DNA from: Eubacteriales bacterium
GTDB taxonomy: Bacteria; Bacillota; Clostridia; Lachnospirales; Lachnospiraceae
Reading direction: 5' to 3'
DNA length: 64,000 nt
Assembly (NCBI GenBank): GCA_030539055.1
Contig: JAUNSV010000002.1
Coordinates: 1 to 64,000 of the forward strand
The notes under the pieces were generated by a model. That model saw only the letters and a list, made by a program, of their open reading frames with translations, had not been told where the DNA came from and ran no database searches. This document shows positions 54,542-63,743 of the stretch, piece after piece; within the stretch, counting starts at the first letter, position 1; every line of letters begins with the position of its first letter. A program made the translations under genes and the position numbers.

Positions 54542-55480
54542 ATGAGATATGTTGTTTTTCAAAAAATAAATATTTTATTAATAATAATTTTAATAACTAC
54601 TATTTCATATGGTGCAACTGTAAGCGCATCTAATGATTATGATATTCCTGCAAGTGAAGAAGAAATTACATATGAAGAAAATGGTGTCATATATCACTCT
54701 GCAAAAATATATAATCCTATACATTATGTTATCAAATTCGACCAAAATGCAAATTATATTTTTCCTACCACAAAAGATGGTTTAAAATCATTGTATGATG
54801 AAAAATTCACTTTGTCTCATAATGCATTGAGTGGTACACAAATCTTTTCGGAGGGCTGGCATAAGTTAGATGGGTATAATTTTTATTTTAATGAAGATGG
54901 CGAGCTTATTCAAGATGTAAGATATATGTTTGAAGATACCACAAATTACTTAGTTGCTGTAAATAAAAAAGAAAATTGTGTTACTATATTTACTCTTGAT
55001 TATGAGGGTTTTTATACTATTCCACTTGTTTCTTTTATAGTTTCTTGTGGAGACAGAACACCTGTTGGTTTGTTTTCATCAAGGGAACATATGGATTGGA
55101 AACTTATGTATCATGATATATATACAAAATATTCTACTAGAATAGTAAATCATTTTTTATTTCACTCTTGTCTTTATAATGAAATGGATAATTTTGCTTT
55201 TAGACCAGAAAGCTATAATACTTTAGGCACTAAGCAAAGCGGTGGCTGTATTCGTATGCAAGGCAAGGATTGCTATTGGATATATAACAATATTCATACT
55301 GGAACTCCAGTTTTGGTTTATGAAAGTGATGTTCCTGGTCCATTTGATATGCCTCGAATCGAACGGATATTAGAACCTTATGAAACATACGATCCTACAG
55401 ATCCAGATGTTACTTTAGCAAGTATTAGTCAACTTATACACCCTCTTGCTACTACAAATCCAGAATCACTTGGAAAATGA
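54542..55480 (+). CDS. Secreted L,D-transpeptidase (YkuD domain)
   Basis: A 312-residue cell-wall enzyme forming 3-3 cross-links or anchoring proteins. An N-terminal hydrophobic helix (INILLIIILITTISYGATVSA) serves as signal or anchor. A first domain (about 60-150) includes GWHKLDGYNFYFNEDGELI, similar to choline-binding/SH3-like repeat units. The YkuD domain follows, with ISFIVSCGDRTPVGLFS-like substrate loop, HFLFHSCLYN and the catalytic SGGCIRM, nucleophile Cys236. The 3' end overlaps the convergent coaW gene by 52 bases. No ribosome binding site precedes the ATG. Confidence 0.92.
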   Translation: MRYVVFQKINILLIIILITTISYGATVSASNDYDIPASEEEITYEENGVIYHSAKIYNPIHYVIKFDQNANYIFPTTKDGLKSLYDEKFTLSHNALSGTQIFSEGWHKLDGYNFYFNEDGELIQDVRYMFEDTTNYLVAVNKKENCVTIFTLDYEGFYTIPLVSFIVSCGDRTPVGLFSSREHMDWKLMYHDIYTKYSTRIVNHFLFHSCLYNEMDNFAFRPESYNTLGTKQSGGCIRMQGKDCYWIYNNIHTGTPVLVYESDVPGPFDMPRIERILEPYETYDPTDPDVTLASISQLIHPLATTNPESLGK

Positions 55481-56220
55481 GCTATTTTATTATACATATT
55501 GATTACTTTATTAATTATACTTTTTGCTAAGTCATTATCTATAGCATTACCTATAAAAATAATATCTTTTACATCTTCTGTTATTGATGCAAGTGATGCC
55601 ATAACAGCAATGCTTTGATAAACCATATTAAATATTCCAGCTGCTTTATCATTAGAATTTGCTTTATTTATTTTACCAAAGTTTGAGCAAACTAAATCTC
55701 CTGTAAGATTACCAATATTATTTTTACTTATATCTTTAATAAGTAAATCTACATTGTCTGTACTTCCAAGTAAGGCTTTTTCATATATTTTTTCAAATGA
55801 CTCTCCATTATTTAGTCCAATAATAGTGCCACCACCAAGACCTGACCCTCCTATATGCTTGAATAAATTGTCTTTTACAAAAATGAATGTTGTACCAGTA
55901 CCACAATTAACTACAATTGCTTTTTTTAAGCCAGTGGCCTTTTGTGCTCCTATTTTTGCCGCTTCAAATTCTCCAATAAGAACAGGTTTTATATCAAAAA
56001 TTTTTTCTTCTATAAATGACGATTTTGCACCAGTTAATCGTATTTCTTTTATATCTTGCAATTGAATTGAATTCTCTTCCAAAATTATTTTTATACATTT
56101 TTCGATTTCTTTAGAAGAAACTATATCTACTACATTCTTTTTTATTTGTATTATTTCTTCATCTTCTTTTTTTGCAACTAATTTTAATAAAGTTGCACCT
56201 ATATCTATCCCTATTATCAT
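55429..56220 (-). CDS. coaW: Type II pantothenate kinase
   Basis: A 263-residue ASKHA-fold kinase phosphorylating pantothenate, the first step of coenzyme A synthesis. The N-terminal phosphate loop is GIDIGATLLKLV. The later GCGTGTTFIFV-type strand appears as VVNCGTGTTFIFV with GGSGLGGGTIIGL (about 120-145), the type II signature. IFIGNAIDN near the C-terminus completes the fold. Length matches the S. aureus-type enzyme. It starts one base after the PrsA-like gene's stop region and its 3' end overlaps the transpeptidase gene by 52 bases on the other strand. Confidence 0.9.
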   Translation of the reverse strand: MIIGIDIGATLLKLVAKKEDEEIIQIKKNVVDIVSSKEIEKCIKIILEENSIQLQDIKEIRLTGAKSSFIEEKIFDIKPVLIGEFEAAKIGAQKATGLKKAIVVNCGTGTTFIFVKDNLFKHIGGSGLGGGTIIGLNNGESFEKIYEKALLGSTDNVDLLIKDISKNNIGNLTGDLVCSNFGKINKANSNDKAAGIFNMVYQSIAVMASLASITEDVKDIIFIGNAIDNDLAKSIINKVINMYNKIAHFPSDSGFVVARGCIS

Positions 56221-57192
56221 TTAACCTCCAAAATATTTATCAAATAATGATATAAAATTGTTTGCTTTACAATTATTTTCTACAGAAATAGAAATTTCTT
56301 TCCAGTATTGTTCTTTTAAATATATTAAATGATTTTCTTTAAATTTATCATATTGTTCATCAAAAGCAATTTGCCTTATAGCTTTTATTAAATCTTCTCT
56401 TCTTCTTTTTGTTTCTTCCTCTTTGTATCCATTTGTACATTTAAAAATATAATAATACCCTTGGCTAGATAATACATCACTTATTTCTCCTGTATTCAAA
56501 TAGAATACTTCTGGAAAAAGAGTCGACATTTCATCTCCACGTTGTATTTGATATGTTGTTACTATATCCTCTGAATATTGTTTTGCATAATATGAAAAAG
56601 AAACTCCCTTGCTACCTACTTTTTCTCTTATGTCATTTGCTTCTTCCAACGTTTTTAATTTGATTTGCTCTACTTCTATAACTTTTGCTTCTGATACACT
56701 TATATCATCATTTGCTCCTTGAATAAGTATTTCTGATGTTTTGTATGCTTTATAATATTCATTATATAAATTTTGTACATCTTCCTCTGTGCATCCAATA
56801 TATGATAAATCATCCTCTGTTAGCGAGTTATAATATTCTTTTGATACTTCTTCTATCTTTTTTTTGTCATCTGCAGAAGCTGCAATTTGATCTGATGTAA
56901 ATATTAAATTGGTGGTCATTATTTTTACTACGCACTCTTTTATATTTTGAATTATATAATCTTCGTATGTTGTTCCCTCTTCTGTACCACTTAATGACCA
57001 AATATCTTTTCCAAAAGAATTCTCAAAAGCATTTTTTTCTTCTGCAACTAAAATCATAACCATACCTTTTGACCATTCATTTACTTGAATTACTGGATTT
57101 GGTATTTCGACACCTGTACAAGAGGATGCAGTTATAGAAACAATCAAAATATTTATTATGAATAATAATTTTTTTACAAATTTATATTTCAT
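56221..57192 (-). CDS. PrsA/SurA-like peptidyl-prolyl isomerase lipoprotein
   Basis: A 323-residue extracellular foldase candidate. The signal peptide ends TASSC, lipidated Cys25. A SurA_N-like helical region (about 45-155) precedes a parvulin-type rotamase domain (about 165-255): VEQIKLKTLEEANDIREKV, FSYYAKQYSEDI, EMSTLFPEVFYLNTGEISDVLSSQGYYYIFKC. Conserved parvulin His residues are not obvious, so catalytic activity is uncertain. It is linked to the PAP2-related gene by an ATGA overlap. Likely helps fold secreted proteins, possibly including the giant protein at 8216-13969, which is speculation. Confidence 0.85.
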   Translation of the reverse strand: MKYKFVKKLLFIINILIVSITASSCTGVEIPNPVIQVNEWSKGMVMILVAEEKNAFENSFGKDIWSLSGTEEGTTYEDYIIQNIKECVVKIMTTNLIFTSDQIAASADDKKKIEEVSKEYYNSLTEDDLSYIGCTEEDVQNLYNEYYKAYKTSEILIQGANDDISVSEAKVIEVEQIKLKTLEEANDIREKVGSKGVSFSYYAKQYSEDIVTTYQIQRGDEMSTLFPEVFYLNTGEISDVLSSQGYYYIFKCTNGYKEEETKRRREDLIKAIRQIAFDEQYDKFKENHLIYLKEQYWKEISISVENNCKANNFISLFDKYFGG

Positions 57193-57641
57193 TTTATAAC
57201 CATTATCCCTATAATAGAAACTATAAGCCCAACCATTGCACCTACTACGACTTGAAAAGGTGTGTGCCCAACATACTCTTTTAAGCGTCGTTCAAACTCT
57301 TCATCTGAGGTTGCAAAAATTGGATTCTCTAATATTTTATTTATTACTTTTGCTTGCTCTCCAGTTTCATATCTTACTCCCACTGCATCGTGTATTACTA
57401 CTATAGCAAAAATAAATGAAATTGCAAATTCTGCTGAATTCATCCCTTGAATGTACGATGTTGTTACCATAAGAGCAACTACAGTTGCTGTATGTGATGA
57501 TGGCATACCACCTGCACCAATTATTCTTTTCAAATCAAAAGAATGATTTACTCTGATTTCAACTATGACTTTTAATACTCCTGCTACTAACCAAGAAATT
57601 GCAGAAATAATTAGTATTTTATTTTGCATTAATTCTTCCAT
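57189..57641 (-). CDS. Divergent PAP2-family membrane protein (YuiD-like)
   Basis: A 150-residue membrane protein with four hydrophobic segments. The conserved blocks are IGAGGMPSSHTATVVAL (about residue 42), HDAVGVRYETGEQAKVIN (about 84) and VGHTPFQVVVGAMVG (about 130), which together form the acid-phosphatase-like active site of the DUF212/YuiD family. It might dephosphorylate a lipid phosphate; no substrate is established for the family as far as I know. It starts at the stop of recN (single-base contact). Confidence 0.92.
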   Translation of the reverse strand: MEELMQNKILIISAISWLVAGVLKVIVEIRVNHSFDLKRIIGAGGMPSSHTATVVALMVTTSYIQGMNSAEFAISFIFAIVVIHDAVGVRYETGEQAKVINKILENPIFATSDEEFERRLKEYVGHTPFQVVVGAMVGLIVSIIGIMVIK

Positions 57642-59254
57642 TACTCTTTTCTTTCTATCTTGTTTTTCATTTCTTTTGCATTTTTCAATGCACTTTCTGT
57701 TAATTCTCCACTTGACATAAGTCTTGCTATTTCTTTTATTTCTTCTTCATAATTTAATTTTTTAATAATAGTATATGTATGCCCCTCACTTACTTCTTTT
57801 TTTATTTCATAATGAGATTGTGCTTTAGCTGCTATTTGGGGGAGATGAGTTATACAAATTATTTGTCTATTTTGTGCTATTTTATATAATTTATTTGCTA
57901 CTTTTGCTGCTGTGATACCAGAAATTCCTTGATCTATTTCATCAAATATTAATGTATTAGTGTCATCCATATTTGCAAGTATCGTTTTTATAGATAACAT
58001 TATTCTCGATAACTCTCCACCAGATGCTATTTCTGTAAGTGGCTTTAAAGGTTCCCCTACATTTAGAGATATATAAAAATTAATTGTATCAAAACCATTT
58101 TTTGTAATAATATCTTTTTGTTTAAACTCAATTTCAAATTTTACATCTAGGAAACCTAAATCTTTTAATTCTAAAATTAATTCTCTTTCGAAATTTTTTG
58201 ATGTTTTTTTTCTTTCATTTGATAATACCTTTGCTATTTCATATAATTCACTTTTAATTTTTGCTATTTTTTCATTGCATTTTTTTTTAGCATTTTCGTA
58301 ATCTTCCAATTTTTTTAATTTTTCGGATTTTTCATTATATTTTTCTAATGTTTTTTCTACATTTCCACCATTCTTCATTGTGATACTTCTTATTAGATTA
58401 AGTCTATTTTCTATTTGTGTAAACTCTTCTTCATTAATATCATATGATTCCAATATGGAGTCTAGCTCTTTTTCTGTGTCTTCCAATATTTGATTCGCAT
58501 CATTCAAGCTATCATAAATATTTGTAAGTGAAGCATCATATTTTAATACATTATTTATTTCCTTTTGAGCTAAAGAAATATTTTGTTCAGATAAAATGTT
58601 TTTTGCATTATTTATACTGTTTATTATATTTGTTGACTTGGCATATTTTTTATATTTTGCTTCTAGCTCTTCTTCTTCTCCAACTTTCAAATTTGCTTCT
58701 TCTATTTCTTCTATTTCATATTTTAATAAATCCATCTCTCTTATGCGAAGATTTTCATCCATATTAAAAAATTCTAGTTCGCTTAAAACACTTTTATACA
58801 ATTCATATTTTTCAGCTACTTTTGTTTTTAGTGGCTCTATTATATTTTTATTGTATTTATCTATAAAATCTATGTGCTTTGAATCTAAACGCAAATCTTC
58901 AGAGTCGTGTTGGCCATATATATCTATTAATTTTGATGTATACTCTTTTAACTCTGCTAGTGTTACATTCTCTCCATTTATTTTTGCACTTGATTTTTCT
59001 TTGCTTATGGTTCTTTTTATTATTATATTATCTTCGTATTCTTTTTGTGTGAATACTAATTCTACACTTGTTTCTTTGTTTTCATCTTTAATCAATTCTT
59101 TATTTGCTCTTTTTCCCAAACAAAGATTGATTGAACCTAGTAAAATTGATTTACCTGCTCCTGTTTCACCTGTCAAAATATTCAAATTTTTATTAAATTC
59201 CACATTTGCTTCTTCTATAAGAGCTAAATTTTTAACATGGATTTCTTGTAACAT
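57641..59254 (-). CDS. recN: DNA repair protein RecN
   Basis: A 537-residue SMC-like ATPase of double-strand break repair. Walker A is GETGAGKS (about residue 30) in the N-terminal NILTGETGAGKSILLGSI block. A long coiled coil fills about 150-365. The C-terminal half has EIASGGELSRIMLSIK (signature) and LIFDEIDQGISG (Walker B), then CITHLPQIAAKAQSHYEIKKE. Slightly shorter than the usual 550-560 residues. GAGGTAAG precedes the ATG, three bases after argR. In many spore-formers recN is followed by spoIVB and spo0A; here it is followed by a PAP2-related gene. Confidence 0.96.
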   Translation of the reverse strand: MLQEIHVKNLALIEEANVEFNKNLNILTGETGAGKSILLGSINLCLGKRANKELIKDENKETSVELVFTQKEYEDNIIIKRTISKEKSSAKINGENVTLAELKEYTSKLIDIYGQHDSEDLRLDSKHIDFIDKYNKNIIEPLKTKVAEKYELYKSVLSELEFFNMDENLRIREMDLLKYEIEEIEEANLKVGEEEELEAKYKKYAKSTNIINSINNAKNILSEQNISLAQKEINNVLKYDASLTNIYDSLNDANQILEDTEKELDSILESYDINEEEFTQIENRLNLIRSITMKNGGNVEKTLEKYNEKSEKLKKLEDYENAKKKCNEKIAKIKSELYEIAKVLSNERKKTSKNFERELILELKDLGFLDVKFEIEFKQKDIITKNGFDTINFYISLNVGEPLKPLTEIASGGELSRIMLSIKTILANMDDTNTLIFDEIDQGISGITAAKVANKLYKIAQNRQIICITHLPQIAAKAQSHYEIKKEVSEGHTYTIIKKLNYEEEIKEIARLMSSGELTESALKNAKEMKNKIERKE

Positions 59255-59257
59255 TTC

Positions 59258-59704
59258 TTACCTCAACAATAATTGAAATTTGTTTTTTAAAATCATTGTT
59301 TTGTCTTCGTTTTTTGATATACACATTATTGTATCATCTCCAGCAATAGAACCAACTATCTCCTCTAATTCCATTTTGTCTATTGCTGCTGCAGCTGCAT
59401 TTGCCATACCAGAAAGAGTTTTAATAACTAAAATATTCATTGCTATTTCCATATGTAGCACACAATCTTTTAATATGCGTACATATTTTTGATCAAATGT
59501 TTGAGTGTCTTTCAATATTACATACTTTTGAGTTCCTCTTTCTGTAGGTACTTTTGTTAATTTTAATCTATTTATATCTCTTGAAACAGTTGCTTGAGTT
59601 ACTTTGAATCCCTCTTTATGTAGCAAGTCTACCAATTCCTCTTGCGTTTCAATATCTTTTATTCTAACAAGCTCTATTATTTTTTCATGCCTTGAATTTT
59701 TCAT
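59258..59704 (-). CDS. argR: Arginine repressor
   Basis: A 148-residue ArgR/AhrC regulator. The N-terminal winged helix has SRHEKIIELV, IETQEELVDLLHKEGFKVTQATVSRDI (recognition helix) and LKLTKV. The C-terminal trimerisation and arginine-binding domain has VLHMEIAMNILVIKTLSGMANAAAAAID and VGSIAGDDTIMCI with the GDDT ligand motif. GAGGAGGG precedes the ATG. Controls arginine genes elsewhere in the genome; its position before recN is conserved in Firmicutes. Confidence 0.96.
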   Translation of the reverse strand: MKNSRHEKIIELVRIKDIETQEELVDLLHKEGFKVTQATVSRDINRLKLTKVPTERGTQKYVILKDTQTFDQKYVRILKDCVLHMEIAMNILVIKTLSGMANAAAAAIDKMELEEIVGSIAGDDTIMCISKNEDKTMILKNKFQLLLR

Positions 59705-59714
59705 TAATCCCTCC

Positions 59715-60530
59715 TCATATTGATTTCATTTTATTTCGTAAGTTATTAATAAAAATATCGTCTTTTAATTTAATAAAGTTTAATTTGCTTTTTGATTTTT
59801 TAATTATTATTTTATCATCACTTAGTAAAAAAAGTGAATTTTTGCCATCATATACTATTAGATTATCATCTGAATTTGTAATTATAGTTATTATTTTATT
59901 GTCTTCTATAATAAACCCTCTTTGATTAAAAGCAAGTACACATATAGGTGTTAAAGCTATTACTTTTGCATTTGGTTCTATAATTGAACCACCAGCAGAT
60001 AAATTATAAGCAGTTGAACCCGTTGGAGTAGCCACTATCATACCATCAGAAGAATATGTATTAAATAATTTATTGTCTAAATATATAGTATATCTACTAA
60101 TCTTTTTTATGCCCGCTTTTGATAAATATATATCATTTAATGCTACATCTTTTAATAATAACTTACCCTTTCTATAAACGCTAGCTTCAAGCATACTTCT
60201 TTTATCTAATAAAAATTTTGTAGATTTTATTTGTTCTATTGCTTTATCAATATCTTTTATTTTATCTATTTGAGTCAAAAAACCCATATGCCCAGTATTT
60301 ATACCAAGAATAGGTATATTCAAATTAGCTACCTTACTTGCTATATTTATTATTGTACCATCTCCACCAACTGTAATAATAAAATCTATATTAATAAAAT
60401 CTTTTTTAGATACTTCTTTACCATCTACAACAAAAAAATCAATATTATTCTCTTTTAAACTAATTTTTAATTTTGATAAAAATTTATTAGCATTTTCTTT
60501 TTTTGGATTAAATATTATTATACTTTTCAT
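59715..60530 (-). CDS. nadK: NAD kinase
   Basis: A 271-residue enzyme making NADP from NAD. The signature ITVGGDGTIINIA (about residue 56) holds the catalytic Asp, and ILGINTGHMGFLT plus TPTGSTAYNLSAGGSII (about 155-172) complete the family blocks. Its start overlaps the tlyA stop by one base. The ORF is highly AT-rich but complete. Part of the nusB-recN operon. Confidence 0.95.
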   Translation of the reverse strand: MKSIIIFNPKKENANKFLSKLKISLKENNIDFFVVDGKEVSKKDFINIDFIITVGGDGTIINIASKVANLNIPILGINTGHMGFLTQIDKIKDIDKAIEQIKSTKFLLDKRSMLEASVYRKGKLLLKDVALNDIYLSKAGIKKISRYTIYLDNKLFNTYSSDGMIVATPTGSTAYNLSAGGSIIEPNAKVIALTPICVLAFNQRGFIIEDNKIITIITNSDDNLIVYDGKNSLFLLSDDKIIIKKSKSKLNFIKLKDDIFINNLRNKMKSI

Positions 60531-61363
60531 TAATCTAATTCCTTGTGTGCATTATTTATTATTTTTTGAATTAAATTTTGTTCTTCATCTTCTAATTCTT
60601 TATTTTCTTCATTATTATTTAAACTTAAATATAATAAAAATTCTATATTGCCTTTTGGGCCTTTTATGGGAGAATAATCTAAGCCTTTAATAGAAAAATT
60701 TATTGATTTTACATATTTTAATATATTCTCTATTATGTCTTTTTGTATGTTTTTATCTTTTATTACACCCTTTCCTTTGTCTACTATTTCTTTTCCTGCT
60801 TCAAATTGTGGCTTAATTAAAAAAATACACTCTGCTTCATTTTGTATCACATTTTTTATTTTTGGTATTATTTTTAATATAGAAATAAAGCTTACATCCA
60901 TAGATACTATATTTATTTCTTCATTGAATAACTCTATATTTAAATTTTTAGCATTAAATTGTTCTATAGATATTACTTTTTCATTTATTCTTAATTTGTA
61001 ATCCAACTGATTTGTTCCTACATCAATTGCATATACTTTTTTTGCACCATTTTGCAAAAAACAATCTGTAAAACCACCAGTTGATGCTCCTATATCTAAG
61101 CATATTTTATCATTTACATTAATATTAAATACATCCAATGCTTTTTCTAATTTGTATCCACCACGACTAACATATTTTAATTTATCACTTTTTATTTCTA
61201 TTTTTTGATCTGGTTTGATTAAAGTTCCTGCTTTGTCCTCCCTTTGATTATTAACAAAAACCAAACCCTCCATAATCATACTTTTTGCTTTTTCTCTAGA
61301 TGATGCATATCCATTTTCTAATAAAAAAATATCTAAGCGTATTTTTTTTATTTTTTCTTTCAT
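60530..61363 (-). CDS. tlyA: TlyA-family rRNA 2'-O-methyltransferase
   Basis: A 277-residue RNA methyltransferase. An S4 RNA-binding domain (about 8-70: RLDIFLLENGYASSREKAKSMIMEG) precedes a FtsJ-like Rossmann domain with KICLDIGASTGGFTDCFLQNGA (motif I, about 85) and VYAIDVGTNQL. IVSMDVSFISI and FLIKPQFEAGK are motifs IV and K-D-K-E-type catalytic residues. It would methylate 16S/23S rRNA ribose as in mycobacteria. The gene starts with weak ribosome-binding support four bases after ispA. Confidence 0.93.
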   Translation of the reverse strand: MKEKIKKIRLDIFLLENGYASSREKAKSMIMEGLVFVNNQREDKAGTLIKPDQKIEIKSDKLKYVSRGGYKLEKALDVFNINVNDKICLDIGASTGGFTDCFLQNGAKKVYAIDVGTNQLDYKLRINEKVISIEQFNAKNLNIELFNEEINIVSMDVSFISILKIIPKIKNVIQNEAECIFLIKPQFEAGKEIVDKGKGVIKDKNIQKDIIENILKYVKSINFSIKGLDYSPIKGPKGNIEFLLYLSLNNNEENKELEDEEQNLIQKIINNAHKELD

Positions 61364-61367
61364 TTGT

Positions 61368-62348
61368 TTAATTTTCTCTATGTATCAAGAAAGATATTAT
61401 TTCTTTTAATTTTTCAAAATTTGCTTTTGTATCATATTCGAAACTTTTTGTTTCTTCTTCTATTTGTGTTAAATCGTTAATAATATTATTGTATTCATTC
61501 TCTACTATTTTTTTTGATTCTTCTATACCAAATAAAGTAACATATGTTATTTTTTTATTAATTACATCTATACCAATTGGTTTACCTATTTTTTCTTCTG
61601 TAGAAGAAGCATCTAAAATATCATCTTGTATTTGAAATACTTTTCCAAATGTAAGACCTATTTGTCCCATTTTATCACATATATATTTGTCTGCTCCAGC
61701 TATTATGCTTCCTACTTTAAATGCTATACTAAAAAGAGCACCTGTTTTCATTTCATAAGTATAATCTAGATTCTCTCTTGTTAAATTCTCATCATAAAAT
61801 AAGGTATCTCTTGCTTCTCCTAGGACTAAACCGTATATTCCTGCATAAGATGAAAATGTTTCCTTGCATGCTAAATATTTTTCATTCATATTAAGAATAA
61901 ATTCTTCTCTTACACTGTCTTTATAATTTTGCAATAAATGTGTATGCCCAATATCAATCAAGTTTAACGCACAAAATATTAGTGCATCGCCAGATAAGAG
62001 TGCTGTATCTTCACCATATTTTTTCCAAGTACTCTCTTTCCCTCTTCTTGTTTGAGAGTTGTCTATTTGTGGCAAGTCGTCATGTATTAATGAAAAAGTA
62101 TGTATCATTTCTAGAGCTAATTCAAATTTTTCAATATATGTAGTATCTACTTTATCTTTAGTAAAACTCTTATATATTTCATATAATAAAAATGGTCTTA
62201 ATCTTTTTCCTCCTGCCTCTATAGAATAATCTATAGCATCATAAAGAATAGGGCATTCGTTTTTTACTACTTCAAGTGTCTTTTTGTTGTCATTGTAAAT
62301 ATTGTCAAATCTTTTTCTGTATTGTACCATTTCTTCTTTAATATTCAT
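61368..62348 (-). CDS. ispA: Polyprenyl (farnesyl/geranylgeranyl) diphosphate synthase
   Basis: A 326-residue trans-prenyltransferase. GGKRLRPFLL (about residue 47) and the first aspartate-rich motif in IHDDLPQID (about 90) are followed by GDALIFCA, then MKTGALFSIAFKVG, QIQDDILD (second Asp-rich motif, about 245) and GKPIGIDVINKKITYV. It supplies C15/C20 isoprenyl diphosphate. About 30 residues longer than typical IspA (near 297), with a polar C-terminal tail. GGAGGGG precedes the ATG. In many clostridial operons dxs follows here; it does not in this window. Confidence 0.94.
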   Translation of the reverse strand: MNIKEEMVQYRKRFDNIYNDNKKTLEVVKNECPILYDAIDYSIEAGGKRLRPFLLYEIYKSFTKDKVDTTYIEKFELALEMIHTFSLIHDDLPQIDNSQTRRGKESTWKKYGEDTALLSGDALIFCALNLIDIGHTHLLQNYKDSVREEFILNMNEKYLACKETFSSYAGIYGLVLGEARDTLFYDENLTRENLDYTYEMKTGALFSIAFKVGSIIAGADKYICDKMGQIGLTFGKVFQIQDDILDASSTEEKIGKPIGIDVINKKITYVTLFGIEESKKIVENEYNNIINDLTQIEEETKSFEYDTKANFEKLKEIISFLIHREN

Positions 62349-62547
62349 TGTTCCCCTCCAAAATTTTTATTTTTCCCTCTATTTTTTGTATAGAATCTTG
62401 TGCTTCTTTACAAAGGTTTATTCCTTTTTTATACAATTCAAATGATTTTTCTAGTGAACAATTTTCATCTCTCATATCATCAACAATTTTTTCTAGTTTT
62501 TTCATAGTTGTTTCAATATCATTTGATGTTATTTTTTGTTTTGCCAT
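62338..62547 (-). CDS. xseB: Exodeoxyribonuclease VII small subunit
   Basis: A 69-residue coiled-coil subunit. MKKLEKIVDDMRDENCSLEKSFELYKKGINLCKEAQDSI-type heptads match XseB, which stabilises XseA. GGAGGAG precedes the ATG. It overlaps xseA by 19 bases and ispA by 11. Confidence 0.93.
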   Translation of the reverse strand: MAKQKITSNDIETTMKKLEKIVDDMRDENCSLEKSFELYKKGINLCKEAQDSIQKIEGKIKILEGNNEY

Positions 62548-63743
62548 GTTTTCTCCTCCTTTTGTATTATTTTGCTTTCAAATGAGCCGTCTTTAATATA
62601 TGCTTTTATTACCTCTCCCTCTTTTATATCTTTTATAGAAGAAATTTTCTTTGAATATTTATTTTCAACATATGCATATCCACTCTTCAATTTTTGTAAA
62701 GGGGATAGAGCTTCTAGTAAGTCTATAGTGTGATTTATATCTAGTTTTATATTAATAAATTTATTTTTTATTTCATTTTTTAAATTAATTCTTATTTGTT
62801 CTATTTTATTTTTATACTCTTCTATTTTATTCATAGGTGAGCTATCGTATAATAATAGTAATGTTTCTTCTAATTCTATTGTTTTTTCGTTTATTTTTGT
62901 TTCTAATAATTGTTTATACTCTTCTCTTTTTTCATTTAATTTTAAAAAATAATCATCTACATTCCAAGCAACTAGACTCGCTGCTTCTGTAGGAGTTTGT
63001 GCTCTTATATCTGCTACAAAATCTGTTATTGTATAATCTATTTGATGCCCTACAGCAGAAATTATTGGAGTATTTGCATTGAATATTGTATATGCTAATT
63101 CTTTGTCATTAAAACAATTTAAATCTTCAAAACTCCCACCGCCTCTTCCTACAATTATTACATCTAAATTTAATTCATCTAATTTATTTATTCCTTTTAT
63201 TATTGACTGTGGAGCTTTATCTCCTTGAACTAACGATGGATAAAGAGTTATTTCTATATAAGGATTATTTCTAGATATTACATTTCTCATATCCTCTATT
63301 GCTGCTCCATCTTTTGATGTTACTATGCCTACTTTCATAGGATATAAAGGTATTTTCTTTTTGTAAATATAATCAAACATTCCACTCTCTTCTAGAGCTT
63401 TTTTTAATGCTTCATACTCTTCATAAATTTTTCCTATGCCAGATTTTTCCATAGTATTTACTATTATGGAATAGCTGCCTCTTTTTTTATATACTTGCAC
63501 GCTTCCTCTAACATCTACAAATAGACCGTCTTTTATTTCAAAAGTAATATTTTTTAATACACTATCAAAAATATTAATTTTTATTATACTATTATCATCT
63601 TTTAAATCACAATAAAAAACATTTCCCGATTGTTTGCATGAAGATAATTCGCCTTTAACATATACATTCTTCAATACAAAATCATTTTGCATTAATGCTT
63701 GAATATAATTATTTAATTCGCTTACACTAAATGGTTTTTTCAC
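62529..63743 (-). CDS. xseA: Exodeoxyribonuclease VII large subunit
   Basis: A 404-residue nuclease subunit. An OB-fold (about 1-100: FSVSELNNYIQALMQ, NVYVKGELSSC, GDLKDD-type strand) precedes the catalytic region with GIVTSKDGAAIEDM, IIVGRGGGSFEDL (about 188) and ISAVGHQIDYTITDFVADIRAQTPTEAA (catalytic His/Asp). A coiled-coil arm and a C-terminal GYAYVENKYSKKISS strand follow. The start codon is GTG with GGAAAG upstream; it overlaps nusB by 17 bases. With XseB it degrades single-stranded DNA. Confidence 0.96.
   Translation of the reverse strand: MKKPFSVSELNNYIQALMQNDFVLKNVYVKGELSSCKQSGNVFYCDLKDDNSIIKINIFDSVLKNITFEIKDGLFVDVRGSVQVYKKRGSYSIIVNTMEKSGIGKIYEEYEALKKALEESGMFDYIYKKKIPLYPMKVGIVTSKDGAAIEDMRNVISRNNPYIEITLYPSLVQGDKAPQSIIKGINKLDELNLDVIIVGRGGGSFEDLNCFNDKELAYTIFNANTPIISAVGHQIDYTITDFVADIRAQTPTEAASLVAWNVDDYFLKLNEKREEYKQLLETKINEKTIELEETLLLLYDSSPMNKIEEYKNKIEQIRINLKNEIKNKFINIKLDINHTIDLLEALSPLQKLKSGYAYVENKYSKKISSIKDIKEGEVIKAYIKDGSFESKIIQKEEKTWQNKK

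Noticed and set aside
58596-59276. 226-residue open frame on the plus strand over recN
   Set aside because: It is antisense to the conserved recN motifs, is rich in Ser/Phe/Leu as mirror frames of AT-rich Glu/Lys/Asn-coding genes are, and has no plausible ribosome binding site.
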